Of a DNA stretch of 64,000 nt, positions 21,701 through 31,700 are shown piece after piece. The position numbers and the translations under genes were made by a program. This stretch comes from Annona cherimola. Lineage: Eukaryota > Streptophyta > Magnoliopsida > Magnoliales > Annonaceae. The stretch spans positions 23,057,817-23,121,816 of the forward strand of contig CM059971.1 of NCBI GenBank assembly GCA_030490835.1, read 5' to 3'. The notes beneath the pieces are model-generated. The model was not told the DNA's origin. It saw only the letters and a list, made by a program, of their open reading frames with translations, and did no database searches. How positions within the stretch are numbered: the stretch's first letter is position 1; every line of letters begins with the position of its first letter.

Positions 21701-22885
21701 GATCGTCTTCTAGCCGCGGCGGGAGAGGCCACTTGGCAGAGGGTCCGAACGATTCCCCTTCCTCGCTCGGATGTGATCGATAGCATGTTCTGGATGCATG
21801 AACCGAATGGCTCTTTCTCGGTCAAGTCGGCTTACAGATTGTTGTCCTCCGGGGATCCGATGGCGGATCACTCAGGTTTTTTCAAGGCCATATGGAGACT
21901 ACGGCTTCCAAGTAAGGTAATTATCTTTGCTTGGCGTCTCTACTCAAATGCTCTCCCAACCATGCGGAATCTCCGGCAGAGAGGTATTGGGGATGATATG
22001 CGGTGCGTCCTGTGCTCATCGGGATGTGAGGATGCTGACCATATTTTCCTGTATTGTGTCTCAACATTGGGATTGTGTTGGAAGGCGGCCCGCGTGGCAC
22101 CCCGGATTATGACGGTCCGGGAGCTTATGGATTCCCTGATGCAGGGCCACCGATCTGACGATCTTGCTCTCCTCATTATCTGTAGTTGGAGGATCTGGTT
22201 CCTGCGGAACAAACTCAAAATGGAGAATCTTCCTCCTAATTTTTCGACGGTATTGCCGTGGTGCAAGGAGTTCCTGAATGAGTACAAATTGGCGCCAAGG
22301 CTTTCTTGTTCCGGTCTATTGGATAGACCTCTGGTGGCTCGATGGACTAGGCCCCCACCGGGCTTTGTCAAAATCAATGTGGATGCACGATGGCATGTGA
22401 ATATGGGCTATTTTGGGTGTGCAGCTATTCTCAGAAACTCTTGTGGTGCATTTGTTGCTGCCAGCGGGTGGAAACGGAGAGGTAAGTCGGAGCCAATTTT
22501 CATGGAAGCTAAAGCCATTCTCCTTGGTCTAAGATGGGCGGTTCAGTTGAGGCTTAACCAGGTACATGTGGAAACCGACTCTCTTATTCTGTATGACTTC
22601 ATCTCCAACTCGGTTCCTATTTTTTCTGACGTGGGTTTTATAGTTGAAGAGATCATTTCCATTCTCTCCAACAATGTGGCTTTTTCGATACACCACGTTC
22701 TTCGGCAAGGTAACTCTGTAGCTCATTCCTTAGCCGATTTAATTATTTGTTCGGAGGATGACCAACTGTGTTGGTATGACAATCCTCCTAGGGATATTGT
22801 TGGAAACATTTGTACTGACAATTTTTTGGCATTTAATTGCGAGGATCCTTCTATCCCTACCCCCTCTATAACCGCGTGGGGGTAG
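18755..22885 (+). CDS. LINE ORF2: endonuclease, reverse transcriptase and RNase H polyprotein
   Basis: Enzyme of target-primed reverse transcription. The frame is open from 18710, inside ORF1, but ATG 18755 (MAIMAWNCRGLGN) places the endonuclease at the N terminus and gives 1,376 aa. Domains: APE-type endonuclease, residues ~1-225 (WNCRG, LSETKC, VMGDFNEV, TSDHYPILL); reverse transcriptase, ~465-770 (FRPISLCNVVYKILAKILAN, KLDMSKAYDRVEW, GLRQGDPLSPYLF, FADDAIIF, YLGLP); zf-RVT, ~1040-1100 (IWRLRLPSKVIIFAWR, then paired Cys and His); RNase H, ~1205-1330 (KINVDA, FMEAKAI, VETDSL, HVLRQGNSVAHSLADL). All catalytic residues expected from the families are present. RNase H in LINE ORF2 is a known trait of a plant L1 lineage. 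TAG-T-ATG at the ORF1/ORF2 junction suggests translation by termination-reinitiation (inference). Confidence 0.93.
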   Translation: MAIMAWNCRGLGNPRAIRSLLDLVRIQGPCLLFLSETKCNSKEMDNVRRRLNFDSCFAVDPDGRRGGLALMWQNSKPACIKSYSSHHIDASFLGWRFTGFYGHPETHNRHLSWQTLDLLSLNNEEPWLVMGDFNEVMHHNEHASCRNRPQVQLDLFCEAANKCNLHDLGFSGPMMTWTNNRRGRQRVEARLDRGLASPSWMNLYPQAKVLHLVAPTSDHYPILLTFNSNGWTRKPPREFRYELFWDRDPEASRIVNRSWSSQLQGNGRISTVLGQKLSFCSSELDKWSIRRRGNIRHEIRRKQRLLDIILMRRQNDARDDAVHCLKRQINLLLEDEEQLWRMRAKTHWLLEGDRNTKFFHRAASIRHRSNHIEALSDQNGNWITDQDMMMNSAVHHFREMFTSCSPCRASWIESVITRKLSDEHRRSLSLPLLDCEVRCAVKGMCPSKAPGPDGMSAGFYQRHWNTVGPDITKWCRDVMKERNPDQICTLIKDFNKTTIVLIPKVKGAHMLSQFRPISLCNVVYKILAKILANRLKLVLHEIIGEEQSAFIPGRLITDNMLIAYEAIHSIRRRKSGRKGEMAVKLDMSKAYDRVEWNFLRCIMQAMNFDETWIEWIMSCVSTVSYRVNVNGFKSSFFQPGRGLRQGDPLSPYLFLLCAEGFSALMAYESSRGAFHGIRLQPHGPMISHLLFADDAIIFLRADEGYLRKLMDMLNLYTAASGQVVNIDKTAALFSPNVTYDAKQKLIHILGSAGTDFNHYLGLPAWLGRSKTGFFKGLKDRIRNRIQGWKGKLLSWGGKEVLIKAVAQAIPTYSMSIFLLPRSLCNDINGMLSRFWWGETDGKRKMSWVAWKDLCKPKRAGGLGFRDFQKFNLALLAKQVWRLVSCTSSLCHRVLKARYFRNSDIWTCKARPSDSFTWKSILKARDVIQGGCKWRIGNGQRVRFFDDIWLDSKIAKAGPLPLSIPEEVRVCHFIDRVSHSWRRDRLLAAAGEATWQRVRTIPLPRSDVIDSMFWMHEPNGSFSVKSAYRLLSSGDPMADHSGFFKAIWRLRLPSKVIIFAWRLYSNALPTMRNLRQRGIGDDMRCVLCSSGCEDADHIFLYCVSTLGLCWKAARVAPRIMTVRELMDSLMQGHRSDDLALLIICSWRIWFLRNKLKMENLPPNFSTVLPWCKEFLNEYKLAPRLSCSGLLDRPLVARWTRPPPGFVKINVDARWHVNMGYFGCAAILRNSCGAFVAASGWKRRGKSEPIFMEAKAILLGLRWAVQLRLNQVHVETDSLILYDFISNSVPIFSDVGFIVEEIISILSNNVAFSIHHVLRQGNSVAHSLADLIICSEDDQLCWYDNPPRDIVGNICTDNFLAFNCEDPSIPTPSITAWG

Positions 22886-22909
22886 GGATGGGGGTTTTTC
22901 CTTTTTATC

Positions 22910-22910
<1 letters not shown>

Positions 22911-22938
<28 letters not shown>
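22911..22938 (+). other. LINE poly(A) tail
   Basis: An uninterrupted A run of about 28 bases directly before the downstream copy of the target duplication. Confidence 0.95.
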
Positions 22939-22941
<3 letters not shown>

Positions 22942-23005
22942 TCATTTCAATAGCTATATTAAAAAATCTCATATTGCCTTAAAATAAAATCAAAAGATAC
23001 ACACA

Positions 23006-23242
23006 CCCGCTTCAAAACTAAAATCATTAAATGTGATATAAACATTTAAGACTAAAGCAAAGTATTATAGTTTCTCTGGGTCAAAACTAAAATCATTAAA
23101 TGTGATATAAACATTTAAGACTAAAGCAAAGTATTATAGTTTCTCTGGATTTTAATTACCCGCTTCAAAACTAAAATCATTAAATGTGATATAAACATTT
23201 AAGACTAAAGCAAAGTATTATAGTTTCTCTGGATTTTAATTA
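23006..23242. repeat. Three-copy tandem repeat, 69-84 bp period
   Basis: The block TTCAAAACTAAAATCATTAA ... TATTATAGTTTCTCTGG occurs three times, with unit cores starting at 23012, 23081 and 23165. The copies are essentially identical. The third spacing is longer because it includes ATTTTAATTACCCGCT. The near-identity points to a recent expansion. Confidence 0.95.
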
Positions 23243-23944
23243 ATCATATGTAAATGTAATTCTAATAGGTAAATATAATCAAGGAATATTAGAATATAAA
23301 TGTAAATCACTATGAAAATCACATAAATTATCATCCAAAATATAGTTTAACAAAACTTATTTTGAATAGATATTGAAATATACATACCAAGATAATATTA
23401 TTAAAGATAAAGAACCGTACATGCTTCTTTAAAAATAAGATCAGCCCATATGATAATATAGCAACTTTAAAAGCTTTTAGAATTAAAATTAAATATTTAA
23501 AGAAAATAAAATAACTAGAATTTTTCCTAAATAATAGGGATAAGTTTTTCTATTAGAATAAATTAATGTTAAACATCATGGTGCACATATGTTGATAAAT
23601 GTTCAATCAAAATGGTATCTAAATTACTCATGAAATAATATCTAAATCTTGTTGTTTAAACATACTCTAAAAGAAAAAACGGAAGATTGCATTATAGATA
23701 AAAACAAATTTAATATGAATTAATAAGATAAAATAATAAAAAGCATATTTTTGAATCACTGTGCATGCTAAATGACATCCACAAAAATCATTCAAAATTA
23801 TACAATCATCAATAAAAAATAGAAAAATAAAAGAGAGGTATAGTTAATACCCTCGGCCATGATAGACGGGAAAATAAAACACTGATGAATGAATGATGCC
23901 TATTTTTCTGCAAGTGTACTATTCACGCAAGTAATATATATTAT
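23243..23944. other. Non-coding stretch, nothing recognised
   Basis: AT-rich and without ORFs or element ends. Confidence 0.6.
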
Positions 23945-24566
23945 ATTTAGAATAATGTATTCTATTGACGTACTAATTTTCATCCCAATCAGATATGTAA
24001 ATGGGTCTCATCTAAAAATGATACAAATGCAACGTAATAAAATAGTTTGATATAAATAACATTTTTAAAGTAGTTTTTTTAACATCTAAACTATCTAAAG
24101 TATGATTTATATATCGATAAATGATTGTATAAAATTTTATTATATTTTAATATGTGTGGGGCCCTTTTTTGGGCAACTGCATCGCTGTTCAGCTACACCG
24201 GAACAACTCTCTCTATATATATAAGTAATATTCAGGTTTAGCATAACTGAAATGGGCCACATGATCATCAAATCATAATCTACTCCACCCATTGTATTTA
24301 GAATAATGTATCCTATTGTCATACTAATTTATACCAATTAGATATGTATATGGGCCCCATCTCAAAATGGCACAAATTCAATGTAATAAAACAGTTTGAT
24401 GTAAGTAACAACTTTAAAGTAGATTTTTCAACATCTAAACCGTCTAAATTATAATTTATATATGGATAAATGATTATATAAAGTTTCATTATATTTTAAC
24501 ATATGTGGGGCCTATTTTTTGGGCATCAGCACAGCTGTTCTAGTGTAGTTGTGGTCACCGGAACAA

Positions 24567-24600
<34 letters not shown>
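23945..24600. repeat. Direct duplication of a GC-tipped MITE-like repeat
   Basis: Copy 1 (about 23945-24225) and copy 2 (about 24290-24600) share TTTAGAATAATGTAT, AGATATGTA.ATGGG, TTTAACATCTAAACY, ATAAATGATTRTATAAA and a 3' end GTGGGGCCY..TTTTGGGCA....CAGCTGTTC or a close variant, followed by CACCGGAACAACTCTCTCT and a CT/AT microsatellite. The shared GTGGGGCC core also occurs, inverted in context, near 45965 (GCGGGCCCCAC), so the family may be dispersed. No target duplication could be fixed. Confidence 0.7.
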
Positions 24601-25260
24601 GAGTAAAGTATCGTTCTATAGAGACTTGAATGCTAAAAAGTTACCAATTACTAAAAATTAAAAATTAGATTCTAATTAAATAAACTTAAATGAAAATTAA
24701 GATGTGTGAAGTAAAAGAGAAAATATGAAAGAGAAGAGTAAGAAAAAATAAATAGGTGCGAACATGAGTAAACTAAATGGAAAACTCTTACTGATGGATA
24801 AGTCCAGGGTTACAACTTCACTTACTTATCCTCAATGATTTTATTATAATTTCTTGATTTATTTTATTAATATGGATTATTAGACTAGGGTAAAATTATT
24901 TATATTCCTCTTTCGACGGCTGCAAAAATCTAACCCATTAATTTAACTTCCAATGTAAACCGTAAGAAATTAAAATAACAAGTAGCATTAATTATATCCC
25001 ACTATTAACCACACATGACTAATAAATATTTTTATTCATATCACCAAATCTACCACATCCCACAAAACAATTTCATCTCAAGATTATGCATAGATCGTAT
25101 GCTACTTAACCTTTTGTCTAATTTCATATTATCTCTTTTAAGAATCATACAAAATTTACAAATCAATCTACAAGGTGGTCAATCTCACAGAAGCATTAAG
25201 AGTAGTCAAATAAATAATCAAATATTAATAATATAAAATCAAAGAAAAACTAAAATTTAA
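24601..25260. other. Non-coding stretch, nothing recognised
   Basis: A 73-aa ORF at 25015-25236 has no recognisable domain and is AT-composition driven. Confidence 0.5.
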
Positions 25261-25422
25261 TCATTGTTCAAAAACAAAATCCATTGCAACGCTAGAATGA
25301 AGTTTTGATTCACACATAATTACATTAGACTGAAGGCTAAAATGAAAATTAAAAATAATATCCATCTCAGATAAATAAAAAATAAAAAAAAATAAAAGAG
25401 AAGAAAATTCTGCTTCTTTACC

Positions 25423-25545
25423 TGATCTCCGCTTTGAAACTCGAAGTCTCGACCCTGCTACACGTACCACCGTCTCTCCCTCTCTAAAATTCTGTTGTGT
25501 GTGTATGTAGCTCCCTGAGCCTGGCGGGATCTCCTATTTATAGTA
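25423..25545 (-). promoter_or_regulatory. Orphan TATA promoter with a possible first exon
   Basis: On the minus strand, CTATAAATAG lies at 25533-25542 in a locally GC-richer segment. About 110 bp further in the direction of transcription, GGAGATCAG is followed by GTAAAG (25423-25418), a good plant 5' splice donor. The segment between contains GAGAGGGAGAGACGG, typical of a plant 5' UTR. No ATG-initiated ORF or downstream exon is recognisable, so this may be a broken gene start, a long non-coding RNA or chance. Confidence 0.4.
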
Positions 25546-27640
25546 CCAGGTTCGCAGCTTGCAGCGTCTTTGACTGCGCAACAGCTAAATTGCGCAATCA
25601 AGATTCATTGGAGTGGCAAATCTGCGGCAATTAAGAAACGCAGATCATGAGAGGCGGTGCTTGAATTGGTCTAAGAAAGTTAACCCGAATGGACGTCTAG
25701 GAATTTTGCATGTGTGCTGATGGTTGGACCGAGACGATGGTGGCCTACAATAACAAGCAGAAAATTTAAGTCAAGCGCTGATTTAGTTGGTGGGCCATAC
25801 AAAATTTTGATACTAGCTTGAAATCGCCTGCTGCCCATGATAAACACTTGGACGGCTGAGATGTCTTCCAATGGCCGCTCTAGACTGAATTAAACGGCTG
25901 AAAATTGGACTGCTATATTTGACGCGACTTGCTAGAATGTCTTCCAAAAACTGCTACACAAGTAATTAAATGCTTTGGATGGCTGAACTTTTTTTTTTTT
26001 TTTTTGATAAAATTGGACGGCTGAACTTAGAAGAACGTACGTTTAAAAACTAGCCTGAAATTGCTAATTTTTGCTGGATTTTTTTCTTTCAAAATTTTGT
26101 CGATTGAAATTTTATTCATATTCAGAAGATGACTGGTGGCCAGCATATGAAGTTGGTTGGGGCCTACGATTGATCATTCCAAATCTGCATAAAAAAAATT
26201 TAAGTGATAAATTCATCAAATTAATTAATGGGCTATCAATATATAAAAAAAATCTTTGAAACCCATTTGATTGTATGACAACAAATAAAATTTAATTTCA
26301 AGCCAAAAGACTACAAAAATTATTTAAATAACTTAAAATTAATATCTAATTCTTAAAAATTTACAAAAACATATTTTAAAGAAAATTTCTTATTAAACTC
26401 ATATAATCACCCATCAAATTGGAACAAAATTCGCATAAAATATTTCTTTAATCACAATGTGTCAATGAACTTGAATCAAACAGTTAATGACTTGAAGTGG
26501 ATCCTAAATCAATGGCAAGGCTACAAAAAAAAGCGAAATGGAGGCAGATCAAGAGGCTTTAATTGTTTGCGGAAAAGAAGATGCAGTAAAATCCGCAAAC
26601 GTATATGTGATTCGCATGCGATTAAACTTTTTAAAATTAAGGGTAATTTCTTCTTGTACCCTGGACATCTGTCCTTAATTTCTTTGGTACGAATGACATT
26701 CAATTCTTTTAAGTGCTGCTACATTCCACCCATAATTTCTTATATGCCTGGACCGTCAGACACCGCATAAACCAACATCGTATGTATATGGAAATGACGA
26801 TCTTACCGTAGACTACTTTACTGCCACAGCTATGAGCAACAGAATTCCTAATCGCAATAAACCGTCCTAATTTCTGACCAGATAGGAACAAAAAAACATA
26901 ATAAATAAAAACTAAAGCCAAAATCTCTAATTCCGCCATTTTTTACCATTTTTTAGGGAGGTAACCATTTTTTACCCACAATTTTTATATTATATAACAA
27001 CTGCTTATATTTTGATCCTTCAATAATTTAAAACAGGTTTGTTCTCGTCTATGAACCGGCTCGACTAAATGAAAGTAGTAATAATTATTCCGATAGACTC
27101 TTATATTGTTGGATGAAGATGAATCATGATTCAAGCATTTGAGGTTCTGGTTGAGGATGTGGTTGAGCATCACGGCTGAATCACAATTGCGGGACGACAA
27201 TCCTACGAGGACTCCAATTCAAAGAACCCATTGGCTTCTACACCGTGGGTGCCAACACCGGCAACACCTGCAACACCTGCTTTATCCAGATTGAAGGATA
27301 AATCGAAGGATAAATTTCATAGGTTATGGTTGTTTGTTGTCCAGAAATGGCCTACGGAAATTCGATTTTTTCTTTTGAACAACTGTAGCATGGTTTGTTT
27401 TGTACTGGTGAATCGGGGCACACATAGTATCGGGACTGGGAGAGTACTATAGCTCGTATGGGCGATTTTGCCATTATGAAAAATTAACGCAAGCATTTTG
27501 CTTATTGTGAATTATAACTGATGGTGCTTGACGGTACCGAAATATAAGAAATTATGGGTGAAATGTTGTGGTTACCGAGAGAATTATTGAAACTTTATGG
27601 TTACAAAAGGAGTTAAATGCAAATGTTATAGGTACCGGAT
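25546..27640. other. Non-coding stretch with moderate-GC islands
   Basis: GC is higher at 25550-25950 (the presumed upstream region of the orphan promoter; the motif GGACGGCTGA recurs near 25851, 25978 and 26015) and at 27020-27450. The 103-aa ORF at 26459-26770 and the 73-aa ORF at 27231-27452 show no domain. A T run at 25989-26004 followed by GATAAAATTGGACGGCTGAA resembles the reverse complement of a short retroposon tail, but no body is recognisable. Confidence 0.45.
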
Positions 27641-27699
27641 AAATTTATCCTTGCATTTATAAATCAAAGATCAGACAAATAAGCGTGGTCTATCCATAC

Positions 27700-28065
27700 C
27701 CAAATATGTATATCTCAATTGCAAATAGACCTTGCCAATAGGGATATGCTGCTTCGCACCGCAACAAAATGCAACATTTGCAATCAACAATTGCAATAAA
27801 ATGAAGCTTTGTTCCAATTGGTGTGCACAATTGCAACGAAATGAAGCTTCATTCCAATTGGTGGTACATTGTTTATAAATTGCAAAGAAACATTTCTCTT
27901 TGCAAAAAATTGTTGTCATGATATACAATTGCAACAAAATTTTGCATTGGATAGATTTTTGTTGCACTTGATTAGACATATTTGCAACCAAACGAAAGTT
28001 AATTTCATTACATGGATAAATTGCAACAAAATCTATCTCATTGTGAAATGTGGTCGTTGTTAAAT
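27700..28065. repeat. Cluster of TTGCAA(C) motifs with a ~51-bp internal duplication
   Basis: ATTGCAA or its complement occurs at least eight times. A ~51-bp unit AATTGCAAYRAAATGAAGCTT..TTCCAATTGGTG is directly repeated at about 27784 and 27830. No protein is credible; the local ORFs come from the repeat. Confidence 0.65.
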
Positions 28066-28071
28066 ATTAAA

Positions 28072-28074
<3 letters not shown>

Positions 28075-28103
<29 letters not shown>
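28075..28103. repeat. (AT)n microsatellite
   Basis: Uninterrupted AT dinucleotide run. Confidence 0.95.
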
Positions 28104-28106
<3 letters not shown>

Positions 28107-28997
28107 CACCAAATGGAGAAACACTTTTTAGCATCGAAATAGTGTAATTAAAATTTTTTGCATTGAAAAATACTTATTAGTATCAAAATATTTTTAAATA
28201 GTGAAACTAAAATTTTTAACACATCCAAAATTATCGCTAGAAATTAATTAATTAATTTTATTGCAAAAGTAATTAATTATTAATTGAATTATGAATAATT
28301 CATTGAAATTAATATTTATATCCAATTGGATTAAAATTAGTACATTATTAAAGTAAATAACTTCAAATATGATGAGTTGGGTAAATGTCAATTTTAATAA
28401 TTGGTTTAACCCTTTTACAACAGACTACTCTATGATTAGTGTGCAATCTAGCTGAAAAATTTTCTAATAGAGAATAAAAATAAATTTCATTTGTGTGCAT
28501 CTCAACATCTGCAAGGCTATTAGTATGTGTGCGTACACATAAGTTTTTAGAGTTGGCATTTTTAAAACCTTTCTTCGAGAAGCAGAGGCGAAAAAGGAGA
28601 GAAAAAAAAATTTTCTTTTTCTTTTTAATTCTGGGAATTTCTAAATATATTCATGTATTTTGCCCTTAATTCCTCTTATAACCTTAGATTTTCAAAATTT
28701 CCTTTCATACCCATAAATTTTATCCATAATTCCCTTCATACCAAAGCCACTAAGATGCTACAGAAAATTTGGAATATTAATCATGCCCTTAGTCATTTAG
28801 GAGTTTAACTTCACATCTCTTGCAACGCAAAATCTCACTTAGATTTACAAATTGACAATGAGGGCTTCAACCATGGGTGATTGGAGGCCATTGCAGCCGA
28901 TGGAATGGATTGCCTTTTTATTGAATTTCATAAAAGATTAGCTACGTGTGCATCATTGTGCGAAATTGCTAGAGTACCATAAACTATATATTTAATT
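28104..28997. other. Non-coding stretch, nothing recognised
   Basis: No ORF, element terminus or RNA gene recognised. Confidence 0.55.
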
Positions 28998-31700
28998 TGT
29001 GATGCCCTGCCAACAAAGTCAACAATCACTATTAAAGTACATAATCGATGATAATGAAAGAACAAATACAGGTGCAATAACATAATTCATTACGTTATCA
29101 TAAACTAGTGTTTTACTAATTTGAAATTAAACTAGATTGAAATAATTAAATCCATAGAATATATTCTTCACATCTTTACTACGTCGCCTTTAAAAATCAA
29201 AATAAATAATTATAAATGGAAATTTGTCAGGTCTTAGCCTCATCGGGTATACCAACCCCATAATGGTCTTCACCCACATAACTGTTATCTAAAAAAATTA
29301 ACAAAATACGATAAGTTTGGGCAAACTCAGTAAGTAGAGCATATAAACTTAAACTGACAAAACTTGAATAAACAATATGCATAGGAGTTGACAAAATATA
29401 AATTAAACCACAGATTCAAATGAGATTTTAAATCCATATGAAACATATGTTGATGCCCAAATATACATTAATGCATCATATGCATGTCACTTATCCAATC
29501 AATCCAACAAGGTCTCAAATCCAATGGGAGGTTTGGTATCTCGCCCCGTAATCTAATCCACTACACAACCTAGGTTGTCATCACTATATCTTAGCATGAG
29601 TGACCAACCTTGCATAATATGTATAGATTAAGAAACACCTTTATCCATACAAGAGGTGCAACTGATACCCTACTGTACTCACCACATAATCGCGGTCATG
29701 CCTCACCATATTACGTGAACAGCTCTCGTAACGTCTCGAACCACGAGCACTCCATAATTTAAAACCTTACTCTATGGATCCTTGTAAGTGGTCAAACATG
29801 TGAATGAATACAAGCGGAAGCCTTTCTAATGTGCTCAAAAATTAGTTTAATTTCTTTCTCATTTCTTTTAAAACCTATTTCGATTCCATGTTCTTAACTA
29901 AAAGCATGCCATCTATGTTTGTATAAGACAAAACCAGATAATCATTATGTAATCCAACATTTTCAACTAAATTCATTCATATTCAATTTAGTTTATCAAG
30001 TACATCTCTTAGATAATCATACTTTACATGAAAAGCTAACTACTACACCATATAACCTCCACATAACAAATTTAGGCTTGAAATACACAATTTTAATTAT
30101 ATCCCACAACTCAAAATACCTTAAAAGCAAAGTAAATCATATTTTCACTATTTATTAGCAGTGAAGACTCATTTATCAAGTTTGCATCATCTACGTTTAC
30201 TGGTTATTTGAAAATATTGAGTATAAAATATTTAGTAAGCAAGTATTCAGAAATACACGTAATTTCATAATCCATTACATAAGTTGAAAACAAAAAATTC
30301 TTAAATTCTTTTTAGGCATGCATCATAATGAAATGAGATCATACATGCATCATGACAGCTTTCTCATTTGGCAGATAACACTTACTAAGTAATCATCCAC
30401 CCATAATAACATTTCTAATCTTACATAATTAACAATTCATTGCATGAGTCAATATGTCCTGCTTAACTCTAGAAGGTACTTGAAACGCCTCTAGTGCCAC
30501 CTTTAAGACCCGAGGTCAGGTGAATGGGCTCAGTTTCCTCAAAAATATCACCTCCTGTCTCACCACACAGGGTATTTAATGCATACAAACATATCATGAA
30601 TCATGATCATTGTGAGGACAAATGCATGTCATCATAAAATAAAGTAGAAATTTTCATTTCAAAGTGCACAATTTAAAAGAAAAATAAAATAATCTTTCGT
30701 TGACAGATATCCTTTCATAAAATCAAAAGATAAGAATGGATTTTCTTGCCATAAAATTCTTTTGAAACAAAATTTTAAAAGGCTTGCTTATCTTTTTGCT
30801 TTAGCTTTTCTCCATCTTTTCTTCGCACTTTCCTATCATAACCGATAAAGAATACCTCTAAGTATATCATGCATGTCAAACTACATGGCTACTTATCTTT
30901 CCTATATGCCTATTTTTTATTGACCTTGAAATAAGAAATTCAAGCATTTTTTTACTTGAACATCTCATTTAAATATGGTTCATCATACACTTTAGGAAAT
31001 CTTTTATTCTCATTTAGGACTTCCATATATGAATTCAATCTAAGGACGTCGTGAAATTAAGTTAATTCCAATCCTATAATTCTCACATACTTAGAATATA
31101 TAAATATCGATCTAATTCATATCTCCATTTCATGCATTACAGGCTATTAAAACCTTTTCACCCTTTGTACTCAAAAATACATTTAGATAAACTTATACAT
31201 GTATAAATTTTACATTTAAAACATAAATTAATCCACAAGGCAAAATAGACCTTAAATAACCTTTATATATTTAAAAACTTAATATAAACTTTACAGATCA
31301 TTTAAAGGGTATGAAATCTTCTCACACAAATAAAACAAGCCTACTACCAAAAACCTCGTCACACATAAGCTAATTCATATATAATCTTATCCAATTTAAG
31401 TAGATGAATAAAAATCATATATCCTATCAAACGCAGCTCATATATACAAGAATTCCTTCCTCTTGTAGTGCTTTTCCTTTTATTTTTCTATAATTGAGAT
31501 AGAAATATTAATTCTTAGGGTCCCTTTTCTTTTCATAAGATTAGTATATCAGTCATCATTATTTATTTATTTATTAAATTTCATAATTATAGTTTAGATC
31601 CACTTAAAACTTTATCATTAAGTTAAACTTTGTAATTACTATTTAGAAATGGTAATATTAAAAATAAAGCTAGATAGTGATTTGAACTAGTAATATCATC
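28998..31700 (-). repeat. Decayed LTR-like sequence, probably gypsy-type
   Basis: On the minus strand the right-hand part and the block TACTGAGTTTGCCCAAACTT followed by a T-rich tract and AGATAACAG resemble the 3' part of long plant gypsy LTRs. The left edge reads TGTGATGCCC on the plus strand, which would be the LTR's ...CA end. The far end is not clear, and TAATT flanks both 28993-28997 and 30427-30431, so a 1.43-kb solo LTR is one possible reading. No coding domain is present. Confidence 0.35.

Larger units (their letters stand above)
16961..22962 (+). mobile_element. Apparently intact L1-type LINE with target duplication and poly(A) tail
   Basis: The flanks TTGTCATTTCA..GCTATAT (16961-16984) and the same block after the tail (22939-22962) match at about 20 of 24 positions, a target-site duplication. 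The element itself is about 16985-22938 (5.95 kb): a ~165-bp 5' UTR, ORF1, ORF2, a very short 3' UTR containing GGGGTAGGGATGGGGG, and a tail of about 28 A. Both ORFs are open along their full length and all catalytic motifs of ORF2 are visible. GC content is clearly higher than in the surroundings. By sequence it could be autonomous, but activity is inference. Confidence 0.92.

Noticed and set aside
23006..23242. CRISPR-like array
   Set aside because: Three long direct repeats without regular spacers in a plant-type genome; it is a simple tandem duplication.
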